Source: Lewinella sp038528965 (GTDB taxonomy: Bacteria; Bacteroidota; Bacteroidia; Chitinophagales; Saprospiraceae). From it: a stretch of 64,000 bases of DNA. The notes under the pieces were generated by a model. The model was given only the letters and a program-made list of their open reading frames with translations. It did not search any database and had not been told where the DNA came from. A program made the translations under genes and the position numbers. Location: contig JBCBEC010000007.1 in NCBI GenBank assembly GCA_038528965.1, positions 1 to 64,000 of the forward strand, in the 5' to 3' direction. Shown here piece after piece: positions 41,088-49,265 of this stretch; the first letter of the stretch is position 1; every line of letters starts with the position of its first letter.

Positions 41088-41587
41088 ATGAAATACTTAT
41101 TCTTAGCACTCATTACACTCCTGTTTTTCCCACTAGTGGCCCAGAAAACGGCCATCCCTTCTACCCTCGGCAAGAAAGGCCCATTAAACCCTTTTACGAA
41201 AGCATTGAAATGAGATACGTCCACTTAGGCTTTGGCTTTTTGTATGAGCCTATTGCCAAGGAGCGTTTTTCACCTTTCGCCAGCATGAAGCTGCAAGCTG
41301 CTATTCCAACCGATTTACAATATATAGTTGACCGCCCAACCACCGATCAAGCACTTGTTTTTGATCGTGCAATGATTAATGGGGGTGCAAAATTGGCTAT
41401 TGGTTGGGAAGTAAGTAGTGGCCTAAGAATGCAACTCGCTCCCAGATGGATGACCTCCCTTGGTGTCTATTACACCTACATGCATTTCGAATCTGATTGG
41501 CCTCCTATTGAGCTGCGAAGCTTTCCCCACGGCCTCATGCGCCTAAACACCTTTGGGTTGGAGCTTGGGTGTCAATATTTGATCTAA
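41088..41587 (+). pseudogene. Decayed fifth copy of the beta-barrel array
   Basis: An ATG at 41088 opens a good signal peptide (MKYLFLALITLLFFPLVAQ), but the frame stops at 41214 after about 41 residues. A different frame at about 41190-41587 encodes the C-terminal half of the family: FYESIEMRYVHLGFGFLYEP, RFSPFASMKLQAAIPTDLQY, INGGAKLAIGWEVSSGLRMQ and LGCQYLI. The missing part (about 80-100 residues) is the front of the mature barrel. A deletion with a frameshift is the simplest explanation. A separate start inside (ATG at 41210) would give a barrel fragment without a signal, so it is probably non-functional. Confidence 0.85.
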
Positions 41588-41616
41588 TTCATTCCTTCCC
41601 CACAAATTACGTTCGA

Positions 41617-41651
41617 TTGACTAATCAACTACCGAGCAGCACCTATCTTTG
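41617..41651 (+). promoter_or_regulatory. Promoter of the helicase gene (TTG-N23-TATCTTTG)
   Basis: -7 element TATCTTTG at 41644-41651 and -33-like TTGA at 41617-41620, separated by 23 bp. It overlaps the longest possible start (TTG 41649), which argues that translation begins downstream at TTG 41676. Confidence 0.55.
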
Positions 41652-41675
41652 CGCGGCACAAAAGTAGCACGTACA

Positions 41676-43589
41676 TTGACTTCAGCCGATATTGCCGCGG
41701 AATTGACCGAACTCCAGGAGTTGCTCGAACTCGAAAAAGAAGCCGACTTGGAGTTTCACCGCCAGAAGATTCTTAATCTTCCACTCGAGAAGCGCGTCAA
41801 GGAAGGATATTCGTGGTACAATATCACGGTTGCTAAGTCGGGCTACACCATTGGTGATCGCGCCTTTGTCATTGTGGAGCGCCCCCTCCCCCACCGTCCT
41901 GATCAATTTCGGGCGGGAAATATGGTCAACTTCTTTACCCGACAACCCAATGTGCACAAGCCCGAGCGTGGTGGTGTCATCCAGTTTGTGGAACGGTCAC
42001 GAATGAAGATCATCCTCAATTCTGCTGATTTACCAGACTGGGTAGGACTGGGCCTTTTAGGAGTAGATTTGCTGTTTGATGATCGCACCTACCGGGAAAT
42101 GGCCAAGGCGGTAACGGCAGTACAGAAAGCACGCGGAAATCGCTTGGCGGAGCTACGCGACATCATCCTGGGCAAACAGATGGCACGTTTTCGCGAAGTG
42201 AATGAGTTCCTCCGTAGTGAACGCCTTAACGATTCACAAAACGCAGCCATGCGGGATGTAGTAGGTTCTTACGAACTGACAGTCATCCATGGCCCACCGG
42301 GAACTGGTAAAACGACCACTCTGGTGCAAACGGTGATCCAATTGTTGCAAGCGGAGCCTACCGTACTGCTCTGCGCACCTAGTAATACCGCAGTTGATCT
42401 ACTTACTGAACGAGTAGCAGCCGAAGGAATTAATGTATTGCGCATTGGTAACATTAGTCGTGTAGACGAGGATGTAATGCGCCATACCCTGGATTTTCAA
42501 GTGGCAAATCATCCAGATGCTAAGATGATCAAGAAGCTCAAAATTCAGGCGGCTGACTTGCGGCGCAAAGCCAAACGCTTCCGTCGAAATTTCGGTTCAG
42601 AAGAGCGCAAGCAGCGGGGAGCAATGTTCAAGGAAGCAGGAGAAGTCTCTGGCTGGGCTAATCAGTTAGAGCAGCGGCTGATTGATCAATTGCTGGAAGG
42701 CGCGCGGGTCATCACCTGCACCTTGGTTGGAGCCGCCAATTCGATCCTTGCTAAACGACAGTTTCGTACCGTCATCATTGACGAGGCTGCCCAGGCGCTC
42801 GAACCAGCCACCTGGATTCCTATCCTGAAAGCAGGAAGAGTTGTCCTGACCGGAGACCCCTATCAGCTTCCTCCCACCATCAAGAGTCATGCCGCAAGAA
42901 GGCGAGGCTTAGAGGTAACCCTGATTGAAAAAGCACTCAAACGGCAACCTAAAACGAGTCTCCTGCGGACCCAATACCGGATGAATGAGCTGATCATGAA
43001 CTTCTCCAATGAGCAGTTCTACGACGGCCACTTACTGGCAGACGAAGCGGTAAAGAATCGCACGATTAACAAAGACCCCTACACGGCGGTAGAATTTATT
43101 GATACTGCTGGTACCGGCTTCCAGGAGCAAATCCAACCACAATTCCAGAGCAGGTATAACGAAGGTGAATTTCAGATTCTATGTGAACACCTGTATGCCT
43201 TGCTAGAACACTGCGATACGCACGAAATACGGCCGCTCCCTTCCATTGCCCTTATTTCCCCCTATCGGGAACAGGTGGTAAAAATGAAACAAGCCGTAAA
43301 ACAAGATCCCAAACTTCTGGATGTACCCCTCACCATCAATACCATCGACGGTTTCCAAGGCCAGGAACGCGATGTAGTGTACATCAGCCTGGTACGCTCA
43401 AACGGCAAATCCGAAATTGGCTTCTTAAAAGACTATCGTCGGATGAACGTAGCCATGACCAGGGCCCGCCACAAGCTCGTCATTATTGGCGATAGCGCAA
43501 CCATTGGCAACGATGCCTTCTACAGCGCTTTTCTAGCGTACTGTGAGGCCCACGGCAGCTACCGCACGGCTTGGGAGTTTATGGCTTAA
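41676..43589 (+). CDS. UPF1/IGHMBP2-like superfamily 1 helicase
   Basis: 637 residues from the TTG at 41676 (MTSADIAAELTELQELLELE). The longest frame starts at TTG 41649, but that lies inside a probable -7 promoter box. Walker A is GPPGTGKTTT (about 206-215), motif II DEAAQALEPA, motif III TGDPYQLPPT, motif IV QYRMNELIMNFSN, motif V GFQGQERDVVYISLVRS and motif VI TRARHKLVIIGD. The N-terminal 150 residues form the beta-barrel/stalk region of the SMUBP-2 group. It is an ATP-dependent nucleic-acid motor acting on RNA or DNA, with the bacterial role unresolved. It stands alone between the barrel array and the branching-enzyme gene. Confidence 0.93.
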   Translation: MTSADIAAELTELQELLELEKEADLEFHRQKILNLPLEKRVKEGYSWYNITVAKSGYTIGDRAFVIVERPLPHRPDQFRAGNMVNFFTRQPNVHKPERGGVIQFVERSRMKIILNSADLPDWVGLGLLGVDLLFDDRTYREMAKAVTAVQKARGNRLAELRDIILGKQMARFREVNEFLRSERLNDSQNAAMRDVVGSYELTVIHGPPGTGKTTTLVQTVIQLLQAEPTVLLCAPSNTAVDLLTERVAAEGINVLRIGNISRVDEDVMRHTLDFQVANHPDAKMIKKLKIQAADLRRKAKRFRRNFGSEERKQRGAMFKEAGEVSGWANQLEQRLIDQLLEGARVITCTLVGAANSILAKRQFRTVIIDEAAQALEPATWIPILKAGRVVLTGDPYQLPPTIKSHAARRRGLEVTLIEKALKRQPKTSLLRTQYRMNELIMNFSNEQFYDGHLLADEAVKNRTINKDPYTAVEFIDTAGTGFQEQIQPQFQSRYNEGEFQILCEHLYALLEHCDTHEIRPLPSIALISPYREQVVKMKQAVKQDPKLLDVPLTINTIDGFQGQERDVVYISLVRSNGKSEIGFLKDYRRMNVAMTRARHKLVIIGDSATIGNDAFYSAFLAYCEAHGSYRTAWEFMA

Positions 43590-43607
43590 TTCATCGCGAC
43601 GCTGATC

Positions 43608-43685
43608 ATCGCGACGGGAGGCGCGATGGAGCTTACATAGATGTTACATTTTTGCCCGCTCCGTTGCGCCTCCCGTCGCAACGAT
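43608..43685. terminator. Large inverted repeat between convergent genes
   Basis: ATCGCGACGGGAGGCGC (43608-43624) pairs with the reverse complement in GCGCCTCCCGTCGCAACGAT (43666-43685), with a few mismatches. The loop includes a T-run (TTTTTGCCC). A third partial unit (CGCCTCCAGTCGCAACG) follows at 43694. It lies between genes ending at 43589 and 43716 and probably acts as a bidirectional terminator or a GC-rich repeat of unknown type. Confidence 0.6.
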
Positions 43686-43715
43686 AGTTCCTTCGCCTCC
43701 AGTCGCAACGAACGC

Positions 43716-45626
43716 CTAGGCCTTCAGTTTAAACACCGCAATCGCCAAAGGTGGCAAGTTGAATTCGATACTGTAGTCGCGGCTATCCCACTCCTTTTCA
43801 TCCGCCTTAATTGGCTTAGGATTCAGTAAGTGGTCTGTGCCTTGATAGGTAGCCGCATTACTATTCAGTACTTCTTCGTAGGTACCGGCTGCGGGGACAC
43901 CTACGCGGAAACCCTCGTGCGGTACGGGTGTGAAGTTGCAGACCATCACCATGGTATCATCTTCGGCTTTGCCCTGGCGTAGATAAGAAAGGACACTACG
44001 CTGGTGGTCACCATGGTTGATCCACTCGAAGCCACCTTGTACAAACTGCTGTTCGTATAAGGCAGTGCTGTTCTTGTACAACTTATTGAGTGCTTTAACC
44101 CAGTCTTGTACACCTTTATGGTTATCCGCTTCCAGTAAGGCCCAATCCAATCCTTGCTCGATATTCCATTCGCTATTTTGGCCGTATTCGCCCCCCATAA
44201 ACAGCAACTTGGTACCAGGGTGAGTAAACATGTAGCCAAACAACAAGCGCAAGTTGGCAAAGCGTTGCCATTCATCCCCCGGCATACGGTCTAGTAAAGG
44301 ACCTTTGCCGTGCACCACCTCATCGTGTGAAAGGGGCAGCATGAAGTTCTCCGTAAAACCATATACCATGCTAAATGTAATCTGGTTATGGTGATACTGG
44401 CGATGGATAGGATCAAGCTTGAAGTAGTTCAGCGTGTCGTGCATCCAACCCATCATCCATTTCTGACCAAAGCCAAGGCCACCAGTATAGGTAGGACGGC
44501 TTACCCCTGCCCAGGCAGTAGATTCTTCGGCGATGGTCATCACATCCGGGTATTCCTGATATACCGTAGAGTTGAATTCCCGTAGAAAATCAATAGCTTC
44601 CAGGTTTTCGTTACCGCCATATTTGTTGGGTATCCATTCTCCATCTTCGCGGCTGTAATCCAGGTATAACATAGAGGCTACTGCATCTACGCGCAAGCCG
44701 TCAATATGGAATTCTTCCAACCAGAACAGGGCGTTGCTGATGAGGAAAGAACGTACTTCATTACGACCGTAATTGAAGATGCTACTCTTCCAATCTGGGT
44801 GAAAACCCTGACGTGGATCCGCATGATCGTAAAGGTGAGTGCCATCAAAATCAGCAAGACCGTGAGCATCGGTAGGAAAATGCGAAGGCACCCAATCCAG
44901 GATCACACCGATACCGGCCTGGTGTAATTTATCTACCAGGTATTTAAAGTCCTGCGGCGAGCCAAAGCGGCTGGTGGTAGCAAAATAGCCAGTGATTTGG
45001 TATCCCCAACTCGGGAAGTAGGGATGCTCCATTACGGGCAGAAATTCCACGTGAGTGAAACCCATATCCTTTAGGTACTCCGGAAGCACTTCCGCCAGTT
45101 CGCGGTAGCTCAGAGATTCAGTAGCACCTGGTTTTTTACGCCAAGAACCCAAGTGTACTTCGTATACACTGTAAGGCTGCTCCAGTCCAGATTTTTCTTT
45201 ACGCTCCGACATCCACTCTTCATCCGACCACTCATAATACAAATCCCAGGTTACGCTAGATGTATTTGGTGGTACTTCCCAGTACCAGCTGAAGGGATCC
45301 CCCTTTGTGAGCTGACGACCATCCTGACTGTCAATAGCGTATTTGTAAAGTAAGCCTTTCTTCAGGCCAGGAATGAATCCTTCCCAGATACCAGAGCCAT
45401 CCAATCTTACCGAAAGGGGATGTTCGCCACGGTTCCAGCTATTGAAATCACCCACCACGGAAACGGTGCGTGCGCTGGGTGCCCAAACGGCAAAGTAGTA
45501 ACCCCATTCCCCATCAACTTGAACGGAATGGCTACCCAATTTTTCGTAGGAGCGGAAGTGTTTACCGCTTTTGAATAGATTGACGTCAAACTCTGTAAGT
45601 AGACTGAAGTTCTTCACCTCACTCAT
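43716..45626 (-). CDS. glgB: 1,4-alpha-glucan branching enzyme
   Basis: 636 residues, typical length. It makes alpha-1,6 branches in glycogen (EC 2.4.1.18). Domains are an N-terminal CBM48 (about 35-120: GYYFAVWAPSARTVSVVGDF), a GH13 TIM barrel (about 150-520) and a C-terminal beta domain. Catalytic residues are the nucleophile Asp in GLRVDAVASM (about 314), the acid/base Glu in TIAEES (about 367) and the transition-state Asp in LSHDEVVHGKG (about 435). Asp of ILDWVPSHF (about 244) is also conserved. The ATG at 45626 is clear. The neighbours at 46070 and 46542 carry the same CBM48 glycogen-binding fold, forming a small glycogen group. A stable hairpin (45661-45710) lies in the leader. Confidence 0.96.
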   Translation of the reverse strand: MSEVKNFSLLTEFDVNLFKSGKHFRSYEKLGSHSVQVDGEWGYYFAVWAPSARTVSVVGDFNSWNRGEHPLSVRLDGSGIWEGFIPGLKKGLLYKYAIDSQDGRQLTKGDPFSWYWEVPPNTSSVTWDLYYEWSDEEWMSERKEKSGLEQPYSVYEVHLGSWRKKPGATESLSYRELAEVLPEYLKDMGFTHVEFLPVMEHPYFPSWGYQITGYFATTSRFGSPQDFKYLVDKLHQAGIGVILDWVPSHFPTDAHGLADFDGTHLYDHADPRQGFHPDWKSSIFNYGRNEVRSFLISNALFWLEEFHIDGLRVDAVASMLYLDYSREDGEWIPNKYGGNENLEAIDFLREFNSTVYQEYPDVMTIAEESTAWAGVSRPTYTGGLGFGQKWMMGWMHDTLNYFKLDPIHRQYHHNQITFSMVYGFTENFMLPLSHDEVVHGKGPLLDRMPGDEWQRFANLRLLFGYMFTHPGTKLLFMGGEYGQNSEWNIEQGLDWALLEADNHKGVQDWVKALNKLYKNSTALYEQQFVQGGFEWINHGDHQRSVLSYLRQGKAEDDTMVMVCNFTPVPHEGFRVGVPAAGTYEEVLNSNAATYQGTDHLLNPKPIKADEKEWDSRDYSIEFNLPPLAIAVFKLKA

Positions 45627-45660
45627 GGGCGTTCTTTTGGATTTGGCTTAAGATAAGGTA

Positions 45661-45710
45661 AACTTCGGGTTTAACTTACTGGTAGTTAATGACGTATATC
45701 CCCCGAAGTT
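45661..45710 (-). promoter_or_regulatory. Hairpin in the glgB leader
   Basis: Perfect 9-bp arms, AACTTCGGG (45661-45669) and CCCGAAGTT (45702-45710), with a 32-nt loop, 35 bp upstream of the glgB ATG. It directly abuts the family 2 repeat at 45711-45832. It could be a regulatory leader, an mRNA stabiliser or part of the repeat; no riboswitch class is recognised. Confidence 0.45.
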
Positions 45711-45832
45711 CACAGTACTCGGTACGTGGTACCAAGTACTTGGATTTAACTATTGCTAAGTCAGCATTATACCAAGTACCTTTACTTTGCCCAACTGGCA
45801 GTATGGTAGGTAGGTAAGTGCCTAGTACTGTG
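45711..45832. repeat. AGTACT-type palindromic repeat, family 2, copy A
   Basis: About 122 bp with inverted ends CACAGTACT (45711-45719) and AGTACTGTG (45824-45832). It contains several internal CCAAGTAC/GTACTTGG palindromes. Copy B lies at 49138-49217. Both are in gaps of minus-strand operons. The 443-bp gap 45627-46069 holds this element, the leader hairpin and the CBM48 gene's terminator, and no gene. Confidence 0.65.
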
Positions 45833-46004
45833 GGATTTGCCTTTAATGCTCGCTGTTCATGCATAGCGATCAAAGGCAAAGCTCACCTTAAGATACAAAC
45901 AGGAGGATTGCCGCTACCCCGATTGCAGGACTCTAATATAAGCGGAGCAATCCTTTTTCAACAAGCTATTGCCGAAAAATCAAATCAGCTGGCTCTATAT
46001 TAGA

Positions 46005-46030
46005 AAAGCCTCTCCGGACAGAGAGGCTTT
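46005..46030 (-). terminator. Terminator of the CBM48 gene
   Basis: AAAGCCTCTC (46005-46014) and GAGAGGCTTT (46021-46030) form a perfect 10-bp stem with a 6-nt loop. A minus-strand T-rich tail (TTTTCTAAT) follows. It lies 40 bp past the stop codon at 46070. Confidence 0.85.
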
Positions 46031-46069
46031 CTGGTATTGTAGCGCTGCTCACTAGGAGCCGCATTTACT

Positions 46070-46378
46070 TTAGTTCAAAGTGCTTACCACACTGTTTTCT
46101 ACACCGAAAGGAGTAGCAACGTACTTGTCAGCAGCCCAGTCGTTTTCCCAGGTCTCACCGTCAAGCAGGTAACGGAATTCGTACTCCTTACCAGTTTCCA
46201 GGTCAACTGTGGTCTTGAAAACATCCTTTGACTTCTTCATCTTGATACCAGACTCAGTATCCCAGTTGTTGAAGTCGCCTACAAGAATAACTTTCTTAGC
46301 ACCCTGTACAGCTTCTGTTGGCAAGCTAAAGGTAGCCTTACATACCGGCTTTGATTTCAAAAATTTCTTCGCGATCAT
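46070..46378 (-). CDS. Free-standing CBM48 (glycogen-binding) protein
   Basis: 102 residues, consisting of one carbohydrate-binding module of the isoamylase-early-set/CBM48 type: KATFSLPTEAVQGAKKVILV, GDFNNWDTESGIKMKK and YEFRYLLDGETWENDWAADK. There is no signal peptide, so it is cytoplasmic. The Trp and Asp residues that bind alpha-glucan in AMPK-type modules are partly conserved (FNNWD, EWENDW-like). It is probably a glycogen-binding adaptor that works with the branching enzyme 440 bp downstream. The N-terminus KPVCKATFSL is shared with the next protein (KPVCKVTFSL). A palindromic repeat lies 27 bp upstream. Confidence 0.88.
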   Translation of the reverse strand: MIAKKFLKSKPVCKATFSLPTEAVQGAKKVILVGDFNNWDTESGIKMKKSKDVFKTTVDLETGKEYEFRYLLDGETWENDWAADKYVATPFGVENSVVSTLN

Positions 46379-46405
46379 TTGGCTTGATTTTATCAGAAAA
46401 GTAAA

Positions 46406-46531
46406 TATACATGACGCGAATTAGTTTGGGCGAAGCCCCCACTACTTCGGTCAGTATATACTGTACTTGAAGAAGGTTTGAATTGTCACCCCGAAGGAGC
46501 AGCAAAGCTAAACCTCTTCAACGTCAGTATA
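46406..46531. repeat. Interspersed palindromic repeat, family 1, copy 2
   Basis: 126 bp, beginning TATACATGACGCGAA and ending AACGTCAGTATA, like copy 1 at 3497-3600. The central TATATACTGTACTTGAAGAA and the right-arm AACCTCTTCAACGTCAG are conserved. The loop between the inner arms differs: it is about 22 bp longer here. It lies between the CBM48 and CBM48-HhH genes. Confidence 0.75.
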
Positions 46532-46541
46532 GATGGATTTC

Positions 46542-47213
46542 TTATTTGCGTCCACCCTTCAGTTCGTCCTGTAGAGTTTTCAGCTGTTCCCACTTACCAG
46601 CTGCCGCCAATTTGGCTTGCTGTGGCCAGGTAGTAGGATCGTGCATTTTGTAGCGAGAACCAGCAGCCTCAAGGATAGCCTTCAACTTGGTCTGCTTCGC
46701 TTTACCAAGTGCAGCAAAGGTGGTGATACCGTCTGCTACCAACAAGCCAGCAATTTTAGGGCCGATACCCTCGATCTTCTTCAGATCATCTGGCTTCGCG
46801 GGAGTTGCTTTCGGAGCTGCCGCTTTAGTAGTTGTTTTCTTAGTCGTACCCGTCGCTTTCTTAGCTGGACTTTTCTTCGCCTTTTTGGCCGGTGCCTTAA
46901 TAGTAACCGCCTCTAGCGCCAGTACACAGTTGTGGCTGAAGAAAGGAGTAGGTTGGTAATCATCAGCGGCCTCATCATTGAACCAGTCCTGGCCATTCAC
47001 GAGGTAGCGGAATTCGTATGTGGTGCCAGCAGCTAGTTCAATACTAGCACTGTAACCTTTCTTACCTGATTTCATGGTAAGGCCCTTGTCCCAACTCCAA
47101 TCGTTGAATGAACCAAGGACACGTACCTCAGCTTTCTTACCAACTTGTTCTTTAGTCAGGGAAAAAGTAACCTTACAAACAGGTTTCGTTTTGGAATACT
47201 GCTTCTTAATCAT
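46542..47213 (-). CDS. CBM48 fused to a helix-hairpin-helix domain
   Basis: 223 residues. Residues 1-95 form a CBM48 module nearly parallel to the neighbour: CKVTFSLTKEQVGKKAEVRV, GSFNDWSWDKGLTMKSGKKG and YEFRYLVNGQDWFNDEAADD. A Lys/Ala/Thr/Pro linker follows (about 102-140: KAPAKKAKKSPAKKATGTTK). The C-terminus is a helix-hairpin-helix domain: DDLKKIEGIGPKIAGLLVAD, then TTFAALGKAKQTKLKAILEA and SRYKMHDPTTWPQQAKLAAA. That HhH type usually occurs in DNA- or RNA-related proteins or after ribosomal L21. The Lys-rich linker and HhH suggest nucleic-acid contact, which is unexpected with a glycogen module. It is cytoplasmic. Confidence 0.88.
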   Translation of the reverse strand: MIKKQYSKTKPVCKVTFSLTKEQVGKKAEVRVLGSFNDWSWDKGLTMKSGKKGYSASIELAAGTTYEFRYLVNGQDWFNDEAADDYQPTPFFSHNCVLALEAVTIKAPAKKAKKSPAKKATGTTKKTTTKAAAPKATPAKPDDLKKIEGIGPKIAGLLVADGITTFAALGKAKQTKLKAILEAAGSRYKMHDPTTWPQQAKLAAAGKWEQLKTLQDELKGGRK

Positions 47214-47456
47214 CGATTAGAAAGTGTTTATTTTACACTAAGCTGCAAACATATAACAAAGTTAAGAGATAGTCAACTGATAATCAATGAGAAATATCAA
47301 CATCCCTAAATAGCAGCTTGCCCGAAAACTTGGCTCAAAGCGTGGAAATCGGAATTTTTTTCGGTGAAAGAAGCTTATCCCAAATTGAAAAAGGTAAAAC
47401 GTGATTCCAGGAAATTTTCCTACCACCCTGCTCCGGTGAAAAATTTATCGTAAAAT

Positions 47457-48107
47457 TTACATTTCTAGACCAAAAAGTGGCTTGGCAGTAGCCAGCAGGG
47501 CTTCTACTCCTTGAAAGTAGCGCCCCATATCACTACCGTCAACTACGGCATGATGAGCTTGTACGGCTAAGGGCATGAGCGTCCGCCCATTTTGCTCAAA
47601 ATACTTCCCCCAACTGATCCTGGGTACCGAATCTGCGGGGCTGTAATGCATAGCGTGGCTCAGTCCGGTGAAGCTTACCCAGGGAATAGCCGACATGAAG
47701 AGATAATCATCGCGCCCCTCCTCGTCTTCAAAATCAGGGTCGTTTTTCATGCGCGCAATAGTATCCTGCGCACGCTGCACAAAGGTGTCGCGATCTGGAT
47801 GGTATTCCACCGTGCAGAAGCTAAACACCTCGGAGACTTCGGTAGGAACGGTAAAAGAGGGTTGCACACTTTCGTGCTCTACTACTTGCTCACCACGGAT
47901 ACGCCAACGGAAAACAGGGATGTCATTGGCAACCTTCGACAAGACGTATACCATATAAGGTGTGAAGGGAAGTTTGCGTGATTTGACCACTTCCAAGAAT
48001 CCACTAATATCCACATTGGCCACCAGGTTGAAGTGTGGCTGATCCATGGAGCGGAAGAATTCAAAATGCTTCTTGCGATGTGGATTCGAAAAGGAGATCG
48101 TTTTCAT
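47457..48107 (-). CDS. Chloramphenicol acetyltransferase-like (CatA-type) acyltransferase
   Basis: 216 residues, the CAT type A size. The catalytic His is in QAHHAVVDGSDMGRYF (about 185-200, HHxxxDG). FTPYMVYVLSKVANDIP and PVFRWRI lie near residues 48-70, and SFCTVEYHPDRDTF near 101 also fits the family. Many genomic relatives do not confer resistance and acylate unknown alcohols with acetyl-CoA, so a resistance call would be unsafe. It is alone, with 243 bp of gene-free AT-rich sequence downstream and 38 bp from the anti-sigma-like gene. Confidence 0.88.
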   Translation of the reverse strand: MKTISFSNPHRKKHFEFFRSMDQPHFNLVANVDISGFLEVVKSRKLPFTPYMVYVLSKVANDIPVFRWRIRGEQVVEHESVQPSFTVPTEVSEVFSFCTVEYHPDRDTFVQRAQDTIARMKNDPDFEDEEGRDDYLFMSAIPWVSFTGLSHAMHYSPADSVPRISWGKYFEQNGRTLMPLAVQAHHAVVDGSDMGRYFQGVEALLATAKPLFGLEM

Positions 48108-48145
48108 GTTCAGTGCTTTGCCAAACCGAATGTACGGCTTTCAGG

Positions 48146-49075
48146 CTACCACCGCCAAAACTTATCTAGATCTTCCTGCAGTTGCTGCGCTTGCGTGTAG
48201 TAGGTATGGTTGGGGCTGGCTAGGATCACATCTAGGCGCTGTTGTAAAACGCCTCCGCTCTCGTTCTGTCCCAGTAAGGCCAGAATTAAATTCCAATCCA
48301 AATTGTCTTGATAGTAGACTAAATCATCATCCGAAAAATTAGCTGGAGGAACCGTTGTACCCAGTTTTTCAAAGAGCAAGCGTGCCCGATCATAATCTTT
48401 GAACTGCATCGCGCTATGAGCGTCAGTAAAGTTCTGCTGATAAGCAGCTTCCTCTGAAACCTCTCCTGCTCCCATCAAGTTACCGGTAGGAGGATTTTGA
48501 TAGTACTTATCTGCTAGTGCTTCATCAGAATATTTTACGCTGTTATTCCAGAAAAGACCGGCGACAATTAAGAGTAATACGGTCGCAGCAATACTGAGGG
48601 TTCGGCGCCAACGCGGAACCATGGGGCGTACCTTAGCTTCCTGCTCGCCCCCAGTGCTTACCTGCTCGTCCCACTGGCTCAACTGCTCCCGAAAGTATTC
48701 GTCTTTAGCAGCGCTGAAGCCTGCAAACAGCTTTTCTTGATCCGAGAATTGACTGGCAAAAGCTTCATCTTGCTCCCGGCGCTGTTCTACTTTTTGGCGA
48801 TTTTCTTCTGATAATTGATTGCTTAGGTACAGCTCTATCCATTCTGCATCGGCGGTGGCTTGCCAGGAGGTCTCCCACTCTTGTAGCTTAGTACGTTGCT
48901 CCTCTGCTTGCAACGACTGCAAGGCCTGCCAGAGCTGGCGAAATTCGGTGGCGGCTTCTGCCCCACCGGGTATTTTAGCCAAGTCGGCGTCGAGCTCTTG
49001 TTGTTCCTCCTCGCTAAGCTTACCCCGATGGGAAGCCTCTAAGCGAGTAAGGAGTTCGTGGGATAGAGCAGTCAT
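48146..49075 (-). CDS. Anti-sigma-like membrane protein with TPR-like tail
   Basis: 309 residues. The cytoplasmic N-terminal 155 residues are acidic and Glu/Gln-rich and contain two copies of a zinc-less anti-sigma-like segment (SHELLTRLEASHRGKLSEEE and YLSNQLSEENRQKVEQRREQ). One membrane helix follows (about 160-180, TLSIAATVLLLIVAGLFW). The periplasmic C-terminus is helical and TPR-like, including SAMQFKDYDRARLLFEKLGT. It lies downstream of an ECF sigma gene on the same strand (190-bp gap containing a repeat), the same arrangement as 205-2135 but with a different C-terminal domain. The role is inferred from the pairing, not from a known family. Confidence 0.8.
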   Translation of the reverse strand: MTALSHELLTRLEASHRGKLSEEEQQELDADLAKIPGGAEAATEFRQLWQALQSLQAEEQRTKLQEWETSWQATADAEWIELYLSNQLSEENRQKVEQRREQDEAFASQFSDQEKLFAGFSAAKDEYFREQLSQWDEQVSTGGEQEAKVRPMVPRWRRTLSIAATVLLLIVAGLFWNNSVKYSDEALADKYYQNPPTGNLMGAGEVSEEAAYQQNFTDAHSAMQFKDYDRARLLFEKLGTTVPPANFSDDDLVYYQDNLDWNLILALLGQNESGGVLQQRLDVILASPNHTYYTQAQQLQEDLDKFWRW

Positions 49076-49137
49076 GTCTTCACCTAGTTTGCTGAGTTAA
49101 TTTGAACTTCCTTATGCGAAGTCCATGGCATTAAGTA

Positions 49138-49217
49138 CCCGGTATACAGTACTTGGAGTTATTCTTGCCAAGTTCATTTTTTACTAAGTACTTTTTACCA
49201 AGTACCCAGTACTGTGA
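49138..49217. repeat. AGTACT-type palindromic repeat, family 2, copy B
   Basis: About 80 bp. AAGTACCCGGTATACAGTAC (left) and CCAAGTACCCAGTACTGTGA (right) are imperfect inverted repeats. It shares the AGTACTTGGA...TTGC...AAGT core and the AGTACTGTGA end with copy A (45711-45832). It lies in the gap between the sigma and anti-sigma genes of one operon. Confidence 0.65.
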
Positions 49218-49265
49218 GTTTTGCTAGCATGCAAGTATATTGAGTGCACCTGCAAAATGCAATGC

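Noticed and set aside
41649..41675. Helicase start at TTG 41649
   Set aside because: That codon lies inside the TATCTTTG -7 promoter element, so it would precede the transcript start.
47457..48107. Chloramphenicol-resistance gene
   Set aside because: The CatA-like fold and HHxxxDG site are present, but chromosomal members often lack resistance activity and there is no mobile context here.
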